Assembly (NCBI GenBank): GCA_964508655.1
Contig: CAZDUO010000027.1
Location: 1-47,570, forward strand
Origin: VBAS01 sp964508655
GTDB lineage: Bacteria; Bacteroidota; Bacteroidia; Chitinophagales; Chitinophagaceae
Direction: 5' to 3'
DNA length: 47,570 bases
Shown here: one piece after another, positions 31,826 through 39,531 of the stretch
How the letters are laid out: the number at the start of each line of letters is the position of its first letter
Position numbering within the stretch: the stretch's first letter is position 1
Notes under the pieces: generated by a model
Told to the model about the DNA's origin: nothing
Database searches by the model: none
The model's input: the letters and a program-made list of their open reading frames with translations, nothing else
Program-made: the position numbers and the translations under genes

Positions 31826-32602
31826 TCAGTCAACCAGGTATTTTTCATTGTCGAGAAAAATAATTCCCGGTTCACCCAACTGAATATTGTAAACCGAATT
31901 GCCTTTCAGGTGCCAGCGAAGCACCAGGTATATGCCTTCTCTATTTTGCTGAATTTCCCAAAACCCCCAGCCTTCTTCCTGGCTGGTATTGCCAACCAGG
32001 CTTCCAAAACTCACTACACTGCTGTACCGGTATTTAAAACTGTTGTCTGGGAAAAGACTGAAAAATTTTTCCGTGCTCATGCCACCACCGCTTTCCCAGC
32101 CGGAATTATAAGCCGACATATATTTCAGGGTATGATTGGCCAGTTTGCTTTCGGTAATCTTATCCTGTTGGCCAACAGGTGCTTCATTAATTTTTTTACT
32201 GTTAAGAAAAATCGGCTCACAGTATTCAGTCATCATTTCATCTTTTGTAACAGCCATATACCAGTAGCCATTGTTACCGGGCAGGCATTTTACTCCCACA
32301 AACACCATATGGGTTATGTTGTTGATATATTGGAAATAAATAGCAGTAATGGTATCCTTGTCCGGCTTATGAAAGCCGGTAAAATGATACAGGTCGCCTG
32401 CATCGGTTATCACCTGGATTTCCTTTTTTAAATATGCTTCCGCTTCGGTAACAGAGGAAAAGAAATGGTTGCAGAACTGAACACTCAGGTAAATGTCTTC
32501 GGCGGGGCGTCTGAGTACAATCCAGCCATCTTCTTCTTTATAAACTTCCAGTTGCTGCAGGGGAAATTGTATGCCGGGATTAGGGATGGTATAAAGGTTC
32601 AT
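31826..32602 (-). CDS. Protein of unknown function
   Basis: A 258-residue protein without signal peptide or membrane helix. It is rich in aromatic residues (Tyr, Phe, Trp) and beta-strand-like patterns such as WYMAVTKDEMMTEYCEPIFL, YRYSSVVSFGSLVGNTSQEE and GFWEIQQNREGIYLVLRWHL. No family was recognised. The last stretch (IIFLDNEKYLVD) looks complete. It is convergent with the lipoprotein gene, ten bases apart, and starts at the ATG 32602. Confidence 0.7.
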   Translation of the reverse strand: MNLYTIPNPGIQFPLQQLEVYKEEDGWIVLRRPAEDIYLSVQFCNHFFSSVTEAEAYLKKEIQVITDAGDLYHFTGFHKPDKDTITAIYFQYINNITHMVFVGVKCLPGNNGYWYMAVTKDEMMTEYCEPIFLNSKKINEAPVGQQDKITESKLANHTLKYMSAYNSGWESGGGMSTEKFFSLFPDNSFKYRYSSVVSFGSLVGNTSQEEGWGFWEIQQNREGIYLVLRWHLKGNSVYNIQLGEPGIIFLDNEKYLVD

Positions 32603-32712
32603 GGCAATTGGATTTTAATTTTGAGATGGCCTGACAGGCTAAGTTCAGTTAAATAAAGTTCCTTCCGTAGTAATGCCCGCAATAAATAACAATCAGTTTT
32701 CAGCGCCTGCAT

Positions 32713-32823
32713 TTAGTGATTTTTCAAAGATATTCCATAAGTTGCCAGGAAGTCAATACCCTGTTCGTGGTATTTTTCTACCGCTTTGACTGCCGGCACA
32801 GTCCGGATAAGCAGACGATATAT
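32713..32823 (-). pseudogene. Possible 3' remnant of a protein gene
   Basis: A 36-codon minus-strand frame ends in TVPAVKAVEKYHEQGIDFLA... then a stop. Its composition looks like the C-terminus of a globular protein, but it has no start codon and no upstream coding. It lies in the 293-bp interval before thyA, which otherwise shows nothing. This may be chance. Confidence 0.2.
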
Positions 32824-32895
32824 TTAGATATCGGGTAAATTCACAGTCAGTAAACACCTGCAATGCAACTCAAAGCTTTGGCTTAACTTGCACGC

Positions 32896-33717
32896 ATGCA
32901 GCAATACCTCGGTTTACTTCAGCATATTCTTGACACCGGGATGCAGAAACACGACCGCACCGGCACCGGCACACTCAGTTGTTTTGGCTACCAGATGCGG
33001 TTCGATTTGCAAGAGGGGTTTCCGCTTGTCACCACAAAAAGAGTGCACCTGAAAAGCATCATTCATGAACTGCTCTGGTTTCTGAAAGGAGAAACCAATA
33101 TTCGCTATCTGAAAGAAAACGGCGTAAGTATCTGGAACGAGTGGGCCGATGAAGAAGGTGAGCTTGGACCCGTATACGGCAAACAATGGCGCAGTTGGGA
33201 AGGTAAAGATGGAAAAGTGGTAGACCAGTTAAGCGTACTGATTGAACAAATAAAAACCAACCCCGACAGCCGCCGGCTGATTGTGAGTGCATGGAATGTG
33301 GCCGAGCTGCCGCAAATGGCGCTGATGCCCTGTCATGCGCTGTTTCAGTTTTATGTCACCCCCACCAACCCTTTAAAGGGAGGAATAAGAAACAGTCTTT
33401 CATGTCAGCTTTACCAGCGCAGCGCCGATGTATTTCTCGGCGTGCCGTTCAACATTGCATCGTATGCTTTGCTCACTATGATGATTGCCCAGGTTTGTGA
33501 CCTGGAGCCGGGTGAATTCATTCATACTTTTGGTGACGTACATATTTACAACAATCATATTGAGCAGGTAAAACTCCAGCTCAGCCGCAAGCCCTATCCT
33601 TTGCCGGTGATGAAGCTGAACCCGGCGGTGATGAATATTTTTGATTTCAAATACGATGATTTTATTCTTGAAAATTATCAGCACCATCCTGCCATAAAGG
33701 CGCCGGTTGCTGTGTGA
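32896..33717 (+). CDS. thyA: Thymidylate synthase with an inserted loop
   Basis: Makes dTMP from dUMP using methylene-tetrahydrofolate, releasing dihydrofolate. It has 273 residues. Markers are DRTGTGTLSCFGYQMRFDL near residue 20, the catalytic Cys146 in LMPCHALFQFYV and, after it, LSCQLYQRSADVFLGVPFNI, FGDVHIYNNH and FDFKYDDF. Residues 155-167 (TPTNPLKGGIRNS) replace a tight turn of about four residues in other ThyA proteins; the DNA there contains the palindrome CCCTTTAAAGGG, so a repeat seems to have inserted in frame. The frame and all catalytic motifs are intact. folA follows after a repeat-filled gap. Confidence 0.95.
   Translation: MQQYLGLLQHILDTGMQKHDRTGTGTLSCFGYQMRFDLQEGFPLVTTKRVHLKSIIHELLWFLKGETNIRYLKENGVSIWNEWADEEGELGPVYGKQWRSWEGKDGKVVDQLSVLIEQIKTNPDSRRLIVSAWNVAELPQMALMPCHALFQFYVTPTNPLKGGIRNSLSCQLYQRSADVFLGVPFNIASYALLTMMIAQVCDLEPGEFIHTFGDVHIYNNHIEQVKLQLSRKPYPLPVMKLNPAVMNIFDFKYDDFILENYQHHPAIKAPVAV
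33369..33380. repeat. CCCTTTAAAGGG palindrome inside thyA
   Basis: A perfect 12-base palindrome in the thyA coding sequence, at the extra loop between the catalytic Cys segment and the SCQLYQR segment. Confidence 0.75.
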
Positions 33718-33841
33718 AGTATGTCGGAAGTCGGATGTAGGATGCGGATTTCGGATTTCGGATATTAGATTTTAGATTGCATCGGGTTCTGCATTAAAAT
33801 CTGATTCCGGTTATTAGGGAAGCTATCTAAAATCTGACACT
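33718..33841. repeat. Word repeats in the thyA-folA spacer
   Basis: The 124-bp spacer is made of recurring words (GGATTTCGGATTTCGGATAT, TTAGATTTTAGATT, ATCTAAAATCTGA) and contains no gene. The last word runs into the folA start codon. Confidence 0.6.
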
Positions 33842-34336
33842 TTGGTTATCTCACTCGTTGTTGCCGCTGCTGAAAACAATGCGATTGGTAAAAACAACCA
33901 GTTGCTCTGGCATTTGCCAAGGGATATGAAGTTTTTTAAAAACATTACCTGGGCTATGCCGGTAGTGATGGGGCGCAAGACCTATGAATCCATGGGTGGC
34001 GAACCATTGAGCGGAAGAAAGAATATTATCATTACAAGACAGGCAGAGTGGAAACGTGATGCTGTGTTTACGGTGAGCAGTCTTGATGCTGCCATCCTGC
34101 TTGCAGAAAAAATGGATTATAAAGAGCTGTTTGTAATCGGCGGCGGCGAAATTTACCGGCAGGCATTCCACCGGGCCGATAAAATTTACATGACCCGTGT
34201 GCATGCTGAACTTGAAGGTGATACTTTTTTCCCCGCCATTGATGAATCGGAATGGAAACGGGTGAGCAATGCAGATAACCCTGCTGATGAAAAACATGCT
34301 TATGCTTATTCGTTTCAGCTGTGGGAAAGAAAATAA
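33842..34336 (+). CDS. folA: Dihydrofolate reductase
   Basis: Reduces dihydrofolate to tetrahydrofolate with NADPH, recycling the product of thyA. It has 164 residues. It starts VISLVVAAAENNAIGKNNQL, then LLWHLPRDMKFFKNIT with the catalytic Asp (about residue 28), GRKTYESMGG and FVIGGGEIYRQAF for NADPH binding, and RVHAELEGDTFFP. The only start available in frame is a TTG at 33842, since an upstream stop lies 25 bases before it and the stretch between is repeat DNA; translation may be weak. It is placed directly after thyA. Confidence 0.93.
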   Translation: MVISLVVAAAENNAIGKNNQLLWHLPRDMKFFKNITWAMPVVMGRKTYESMGGEPLSGRKNIIITRQAEWKRDAVFTVSSLDAAILLAEKMDYKELFVIGGGEIYRQAFHRADKIYMTRVHAELEGDTFFPAIDESEWKRVSNADNPADEKHAYAYSFQLWERK

Positions 34337-34344
34337 TTTACTAA

Positions 34345-34375
34345 GCCTGCCCGCAGAAGCCCGGGCGCAGGCGGG
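34345..34375. repeat. GC-rich palindromic repeat after folA
   Basis: CCTGC at 34346-34350 and GCAGG at 34367-34371 flank GCCCGGGC-like DNA. It shares the word GCCTGCCCGC with the repeats at 27777 and 47240. It lies in the folA-methyltransferase spacer and explains the odd N-terminus of the longest open frame there. Confidence 0.6.
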
Positions 34376-34406
34376 TGCCGATATTCTAATTTGCAAATGG
34401 ATTGCC

Positions 34407-35204
34407 GTGTATTCAAAGCTTCAACTCGTATACAAATACCTGCATTATTACCTCACGGCATCCAGCGGTAAAGGACATGGCATTCATTCTCCTTTTGTTT
34501 ATGATTTTATTACAAAAGTGCTGAATGATAAAGCCCCTTACCCGGCGTATGAAAAAGTGGAAGCCTGGCGAAAAAAACTTTTGCACGATAAGGCAATCCT
34601 GACTGTTGAAGACTATGGCGCCGGTTCAGCCATGACAAACTCCAATGACCGCAGTATCTCCGATATAGCCAGGTATTCCGTCAAACCTAAAAAATACGGG
34701 CAGTTGCTTTTCCGCATGGTGAGGCATTACCAGCCTTCCACCATACTTGAACTGGGTACATCACTCGGCATCACCACTTCATATCTTTCATTTGCAAATA
34801 CCGGGGCAAAGCTGAATACACTGGAAGGCTCCAAAGCGGTTGCCGATGTGGCAAGGCAAACCTTTCATCAGCTCGATGTGAAAAATGCCGTGCTCATCGA
34901 AGGAAATTTTGATGACAAACTTCAATGGGCCATCAAGGAACTCTCATCCGTTGAATTTGCCTTTATTGACGGCAATCACCGGCTGCAACCAACCGTCAGG
35001 TATTTTCAGCAACTACTTCCTGCGGCTGGTAAGGATTCTATTCTTATTTTTGACGACATCCATTGGAGCAGCGAAATGGAAGCAGCATGGCAGACAATCA
35101 TCCGGCATCCGGCAGTACGCTGCAGCATTGACCTGTTTTTTATCGGTATCGTTTTTTTCAGAAATGAATTCCGGGAAAAACAGCATTTCACCATCCGGTT
35201 TTAA
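34407..35204 (+). CDS. O-methyltransferase-like SAM-dependent methyltransferase
   Basis: A 265-residue class I methyltransferase resembling the O-methyltransferase family common in Bacteroidota. SAM-binding motif I is TILELGTSLGITTSYLSFAN (near residue 110), followed by an acidic strand end (LNTLEGSK) and FAFIDGNHRLQPTVRYFQQL near 180. The GKGHGIHSPFVYDFI N-terminal signature is typical. The GTG at 34407 is chosen because the longer frame to 34269 overlaps folA and crosses a palindromic repeat. pntAA begins ten bases after the stop, so they may be co-transcribed. Substrate unknown. Confidence 0.8.
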   Translation: MYSKLQLVYKYLHYYLTASSGKGHGIHSPFVYDFITKVLNDKAPYPAYEKVEAWRKKLLHDKAILTVEDYGAGSAMTNSNDRSISDIARYSVKPKKYGQLLFRMVRHYQPSTILELGTSLGITTSYLSFANTGAKLNTLEGSKAVADVARQTFHQLDVKNAVLIEGNFDDKLQWAIKELSSVEFAFIDGNHRLQPTVRYFQQLLPAAGKDSILIFDDIHWSSEMEAAWQTIIRHPAVRCSIDLFFIGIVFFRNEFREKQHFTIRF

Positions 35205-35214
35205 AATATTGTTC

Positions 35215-36336
35215 ATGACGATTGGCATACTGAAAGAACCTGGCAATGAAACAAGAGTATCCTTACTGGCCGAAGCGGCTGCTGCTTTAATAAAAAAAGG
35301 TATACAGGTAATGGCCGAAGATGGCGCCGGTGAAAAAGCTTTTTGCAGCAATAAAGATTATGAAAAAGCCGGCGTGCAGATTAAGAGCAGAAAGGAAGTG
35401 ATGAATTCTTCAGGCATACTGCTAAGCATTCACAACCTGCCGGCTGATGAGTTGCAGCAAATTCCTTTTGAAGTGCTGATAGGTGTATACCAGCCGCTTT
35501 ACAATGCTGAAATGATGAGCCGCTATGCCACGGCCGGCATTACAATCTTTTCTCTCGATATGCTGCCCCGCAGCACCCGGGCACAAACGATGGATGTGCT
35601 GAGCAGCCAGGCAAATATTGCAGGGTATAAAGCTGTGCTGTATGCGGCCAATTTTTATTCACGGTATTTTCCCATGTTTATGACGGCTGCCGGGAGTGTG
35701 AAACCTGCCAAAGTGCTGATACTTGGCGCAGGGGTAGCCGGCTTGCAGGCTATTGCCACTGCACGCCGCCTTGGCGCCGTGGTGGAAGTGTTTGATACAC
35801 GAACTGCAGTGAAAGAAGAAGTAATGAGCCTTGGTGCAAAATTTATTGAAGTGGAAGGCGCAGCCGATGCCAGCGCTGCAGGCGGCTATGCAGTGGAGCA
35901 AACCGAAGAGTATAAAAAACGACAGCAGGAAAAAATTGCCGAACGTATTGCCGCCGCTGACATTGTGATAACAACAGCACAGATACCCGGCAAAAAAGCT
36001 CCTGTACTGATAACGGAGGAAATGATAAGCAACATGCGCAGCGGATCGGTCATTATGGATTTAGCCGCTGCTACGGGCGGCAATACGCCTTTTACCAAAG
36101 ACTTTGAAACGGTAATGCATCATGGTGTGAGTATCGTTGGTAATGGCAGTTTGCAGTCAACCATGCCTTCGGATGCCAGCAAACTGTACGGCCGAAACAT
36201 TCTGAATTTTTTGCAACTGATTATTGACAAACAAAATAAGCTGAACCTGGATTGGCAGGATGAACTGATAGCCGGCAGCTGCATCACCCACAGCGGGCAG
36301 TTGGTGAATGAAAAGATAAAATCAATTTTACAATAA
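35215..36336 (+). CDS. pntAA: NAD(P) transhydrogenase subunit alpha, NAD-binding part
   Basis: The soluble NAD(H)-binding domain I of proton-translocating transhydrogenase. It has 373 residues, starting MTIGILKEPGNETRVSLLAE. It contains PRSTRAQTMDVLSSQANIAG (family signature), the Rossmann motif VLILGAGVAGLQAIATARRL near residue 167, and VITTAQIPGKKAPVLI. The frame is open to 34885 but overlaps the preceding gene; 35215 matches the family start. It is followed by pntAB after 11 bases, forming the split three-gene form known from Rhodospirillum and many Bacteroidota. Confidence 0.94.
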   Translation: MTIGILKEPGNETRVSLLAEAAAALIKKGIQVMAEDGAGEKAFCSNKDYEKAGVQIKSRKEVMNSSGILLSIHNLPADELQQIPFEVLIGVYQPLYNAEMMSRYATAGITIFSLDMLPRSTRAQTMDVLSSQANIAGYKAVLYAANFYSRYFPMFMTAAGSVKPAKVLILGAGVAGLQAIATARRLGAVVEVFDTRTAVKEEVMSLGAKFIEVEGAADASAAGGYAVEQTEEYKKRQQEKIAERIAAADIVITTAQIPGKKAPVLITEEMISNMRSGSVIMDLAAATGGNTPFTKDFETVMHHGVSIVGNGSLQSTMPSDASKLYGRNILNFLQLIIDKQNKLNLDWQDELIAGSCITHSGQLVNEKIKSILQ

Positions 36337-36347
36337 AACAGAATTAT

Positions 36348-36656
36348 ATGCAAAGCATAATTGAATGGATGCGGGCCAATGAGCAAATGCTGTACATACT
36401 GGTACTGGTCATCTTTCTTGGCTTTATCGTCATCAGCCGGGTGCCAACGGTGCTCCATACGCCGCTCATGAGTCATGCCAATGCCATCAGCGGCGTTGTC
36501 ATCATCGGCGCCATCATTGTCATGGGCAGGGCCGATGCAAATAACTACGTAGCCCTCATCCTTGGCCTGCTGGCCGTCATTTCAGGCACCATCAATGTGG
36601 TGGGTGGCTTTGTGGTTACCGACCGGATGATGGAAATGTTTAAAAAGAAAAAATAG
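36348..36656 (+). CDS. pntAB: NAD(P) transhydrogenase subunit alpha, membrane part
   Basis: A 102-residue membrane subunit with three to four hydrophobic helices (LYILVLVIFLGFIVIS, ISGVVIIGAIIVMG and YVALILGLLAVISGTINVV). It contains the conserved VPTVLHTPLMSHANAISG near residue 30. Together with PntB it forms the proton channel. It lies 11 bases after pntAA and five bases before pntB. Confidence 0.94.
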   Translation: MQSIIEWMRANEQMLYILVLVIFLGFIVISRVPTVLHTPLMSHANAISGVVIIGAIIVMGRADANNYVALILGLLAVISGTINVVGGFVVTDRMMEMFKKKK

Positions 36657-36661
36657 TTGCC

Positions 36662-38122
36662 ATGGGAGTTCTTGTACTGATTTATGTGATGGCTGCGGTT
36701 ACTTTTATCTTCGGGTTGAAAATGATGTCGCATCCTGCCTCAGCCCGCAAAGGCAACCTGCTTGCCGGTGTGGGTATGATAGTTGCCATCATCGGTACCC
36801 TTTTTTTATACCAGGATGAAGCGGGCAATAAGCTGAAAAACCTTTCCTGGATTTTTGCCGGCATAGTTACCGGCTCCGTCATCGGTGTACTGATGGCAAA
36901 AAAAGTAAAGATGACCGCCATGCCGGAAATGGTGAGTTTTTTTAATGGCATGGGTGGCGCCAGTGCAGCGCTGATTGCCGTAGTGGAGTTTAGTCATTTG
37001 GCAAATATGAATTTCCAGGAAACCATACCTGAAGCTTATGTTTCAGATTTAACTGTTGCTGAAGATTTACTGGTGCTGCCGGTATCCAACGGCACGTTGA
37101 TTACACTTTTTTCGGGCATCATCCTGGGCAGCATTACATTTTCGGGCAGCATGATTGCCTGGGGCAAGCTGAGTGGTGTGGTAAAAGATTTTGCGTTCCG
37201 CGGTCAGCATCTTGTCAACTCCGGGTTGCTGTTGCTTTCAGCCGGGTTATCGGCTTACATGATTGCCAATATCACAACCACCGGCACATGGGTAATTTAC
37301 CTGGTGCTGGCGCTGGCATTTATTTACGGGGTGTTTTTTGTAATGCCCATTGGTGGAGCAGATATGCCGGTGGTTATATCGCTGCTCAATTCGCTCAGTG
37401 GTATTTCGGCCGCCACCAGCGGATTTTTATATGATAATAAAATGGTGCTGACCGGTGGCATTCTTGTAGGAGCCGCCGGCACTATTCTTACGCTTTTGAT
37501 GTGTCACGCCATGAACCGTTCGCTGCTGAATGTGCTGATTGGTTCTTTTGGTGCAGGGGCAGCAGCAAAAAAAGGAGATAAAGAAAAACTGAGCTATAAA
37601 GAAATTACGCTGAATGATGCTGCCGTGGTAATGAGTTATGCCCAGAAAGTTTACATTGTGCCGGGTTATGGCCTGGCCGTAGCACAGGCACAGCATGCTT
37701 GTCATGATCTGGAGAAACTGCTGGAAGCAAGAGGGGTGCAGGTGAAGTATGCCATTCATCCTGTAGCGGGCCGCATGCCGGGCCACATGAATGTGCTGCT
37801 GGCCGAAGCCGATGTGAGCTATGATAAACTGGTGGAAATGGAACCAGCCAATGAGGAATTTCATAATACGGATGTGGTACTGGTACTGGGTGCCAACGAT
37901 GTGGTAAACCCGGCGGCAAAGCATGATGCCGGTTCACCAATTTACGGCATGCCGATACTGGATGTGGAACTTGCCAAAATGGTAATTGTAAACAAACGTA
38001 CCATGAAACCCGGCTATGCCGGCATTGAAAACGAACTTTTTTACCAGCCCAAAACTTCCATGCTGTTTGGCGATGCAAAGAAGGTGTTGCTTGACCTGGT
38101 AAGCGAAATTAAAAGCATGTAA
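36662..38122 (+). CDS. pntB: NAD(P) transhydrogenase subunit beta
   Basis: A 486-residue subunit. The N-terminal two thirds hold about eight to nine membrane helices; the C-terminal third is the NADP-binding domain III, with IVPGYGLAVAQAQHACHDLE, HPVAGRMPGHMNVLLAEADV and VVLVLGANDVVNPAAKHDAG. These are the strong family motifs. The enzyme couples the proton gradient to NADPH formation, useful for biosynthesis and for the DHFR step encoded nearby. It is the last of the tightly spaced pnt genes. Confidence 0.96.
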   Translation: MGVLVLIYVMAAVTFIFGLKMMSHPASARKGNLLAGVGMIVAIIGTLFLYQDEAGNKLKNLSWIFAGIVTGSVIGVLMAKKVKMTAMPEMVSFFNGMGGASAALIAVVEFSHLANMNFQETIPEAYVSDLTVAEDLLVLPVSNGTLITLFSGIILGSITFSGSMIAWGKLSGVVKDFAFRGQHLVNSGLLLLSAGLSAYMIANITTTGTWVIYLVLALAFIYGVFFVMPIGGADMPVVISLLNSLSGISAATSGFLYDNKMVLTGGILVGAAGTILTLLMCHAMNRSLLNVLIGSFGAGAAAKKGDKEKLSYKEITLNDAAVVMSYAQKVYIVPGYGLAVAQAQHACHDLEKLLEARGVQVKYAIHPVAGRMPGHMNVLLAEADVSYDKLVEMEPANEEFHNTDVVLVLGANDVVNPAAKHDAGSPIYGMPILDVELAKMVIVNKRTMKPGYAGIENELFYQPKTSMLFGDAKKVLLDLVSEIKSM

Positions 38123-38139
38123 GTACCTTAGATTTACAC

Positions 38140-39489
38140 ATGCAACTTCCCGAAGCCTTTCTTGAATCTTTATCCGGCCTGCCGGGATATGATAAAGAAG
38201 CGTTTGAAAAAGTGCATGCATCAGGCGAGCAGATTACCTCCATTCGCCTGAACCCGCTAAAAAAATCCGACATCCCATCCCGATTGCAATCGGGACCAAA
38301 ATCTAAAATCCCATGGACTGACTCCGGCTACTACCTCCACACCCGACCTTCCTTCACTTTCGACCCGCTGTTTCATGCCGGCTGCTATTATGTGCAGGAA
38401 GCCAGCAGCATGTTTCTGGAACAAGCATTGAAACAGACTGTTGATTTATCAAAGCCATTACGGGTGCTTGATCTATGCGCAGCGCCGGGCGGAAAATCCA
38501 CACATATACTTTCGCTTATTTCAAATGACAGTTTGCTGGTCAGCAATGATGTTATCCGTTCAAGAGCCCAGGTACTGAACGGCAACATTGTCAAGTGGGG
38601 TTGCAGCAACGTGCTGGTGACAAACAACGATCCCAAAGACTTTCAGCGGTTGCAGAACTATTTTGATGTAATCGTGGTGGATGCGCCCTGCAGCGGCAGC
38701 GGGTTGTTTCGCAGGGAGCCGGATGCAATAGCTGAATGGAGCAGACAGAACGTGATGCTATGCAGCAGGCGCCAGCAGAGAATTCTTGCCGATGCACTGC
38801 CTGCATTAAAACCCGGCGGTGTTTTGATTTATTCCACCTGTTCATATTCCAGCGAAGAAGATGAGCAGATTGCTGAGTGGCTCATACATAAATGGTCAAT
38901 GGACAATTGTCAACTGACAATTGACAGGGAATGGGGCATTGTTGCATCAGGCGATTCTTACCGCTTCTGGCCGGATAAAGTAAAAGGAGAAGGTTTTTTT
39001 ATCGCCTGCTTCAGAAAACCGGATGAAAATTTTTCTGGGTTCATCTTGCCAAAATCAACACTGAAAAAATTTTCAAGGCAGGAGTTGGAATTATTGGGAC
39101 AATTTGTAAATGCTGACGGGTCTGTATTTTTTCATTTTGGCAAAACAATTCATGCAGTGCCTGTGTCATTGCTTGCCGATATTAACTTTTTGACGTCAAA
39201 ACTCCGTACAGTAAATGCCGGAACAATAGCCGGGGAAATTATCCGCGGAAAATTTTTGCCTGGCCATGCACTCGCTATGACTTCCATTTTGGCCGATGAC
39301 ATACCTACCGTTGAAATGGACTTTGAACAGGCCATTCAGTACCTCCGGAAAAAAGATTTGAAAATTGACACAGGTAAGAAAGGATGGTGTCTTGTAAAAT
39401 ACAAGGGACATCCGTTGGGATGGATCAATGTGCTGGCCAGCCGCATCAATAATTATTATCCCAAAGAGTTAAGAATTCTGAAGGAGTAA
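38140..39489 (+). CDS. rRNA m5C methyltransferase, NOL1/NOP2/Sun (RsmF-like)
   Basis: A SAM-dependent RNA cytosine-5 methyltransferase of 449 residues. The SAM site is VLDLCAAPGGKSTHILSLIS near residue 109, and the two catalytic cysteines are in DAPCSGSGLFRREPD and YSTCSYSSEEDEQ. The C-terminal part resembles the RsmF extension and a PUA-like end (LVKYKGHPLGWINVLASR). Two regions come from repetitive DNA: residues of about 47-59, containing TCCCGATTGCAATCGGGA, and residues of about 252-262, encoded by GACAATTGTCAACTGACAAT. Both keep the frame. The target is probably 16S rRNA, by family. Confidence 0.9.
   Translation: MQLPEAFLESLSGLPGYDKEAFEKVHASGEQITSIRLNPLKKSDIPSRLQSGPKSKIPWTDSGYYLHTRPSFTFDPLFHAGCYYVQEASSMFLEQALKQTVDLSKPLRVLDLCAAPGGKSTHILSLISNDSLLVSNDVIRSRAQVLNGNIVKWGCSNVLVTNNDPKDFQRLQNYFDVIVVDAPCSGSGLFRREPDAIAEWSRQNVMLCSRRQQRILADALPALKPGGVLIYSTCSYSSEEDEQIAEWLIHKWSMDNCQLTIDREWGIVASGDSYRFWPDKVKGEGFFIACFRKPDENFSGFILPKSTLKKFSRQELELLGQFVNADGSVFFHFGKTIHAVPVSLLADINFLTSKLRTVNAGTIAGEIIRGKFLPGHALAMTSILADDIPTVEMDFEQAIQYLRKKDLKIDTGKKGWCLVKYKGHPLGWINVLASRINNYYPKELRILKE
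38278..38295. repeat. TCCCGAT-ATCGGGA palindrome inside an rRNA methyltransferase gene
   Basis: A perfect 18-base palindrome (TCCCGATTGCAATCGGGA) in frame in the coding sequence, followed five bases later by AAATCTAAAATC. The same composite is at 44428-44470. Confidence 0.8.
38893..38926. repeat. GACAATTG word repeat inside an rRNA methyltransferase gene
   Basis: GACAATTGTCAACTGACAAT and flanking words form short inverted and direct copies of CAATTG. They encode a surface-type segment (SMDNCQLTIDR). Confidence 0.6.
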
Positions 39490-39531
39490 AACGGCAAAAT
39501 TGCTGCATCTTTGCAACTAAAGCATATCCGC

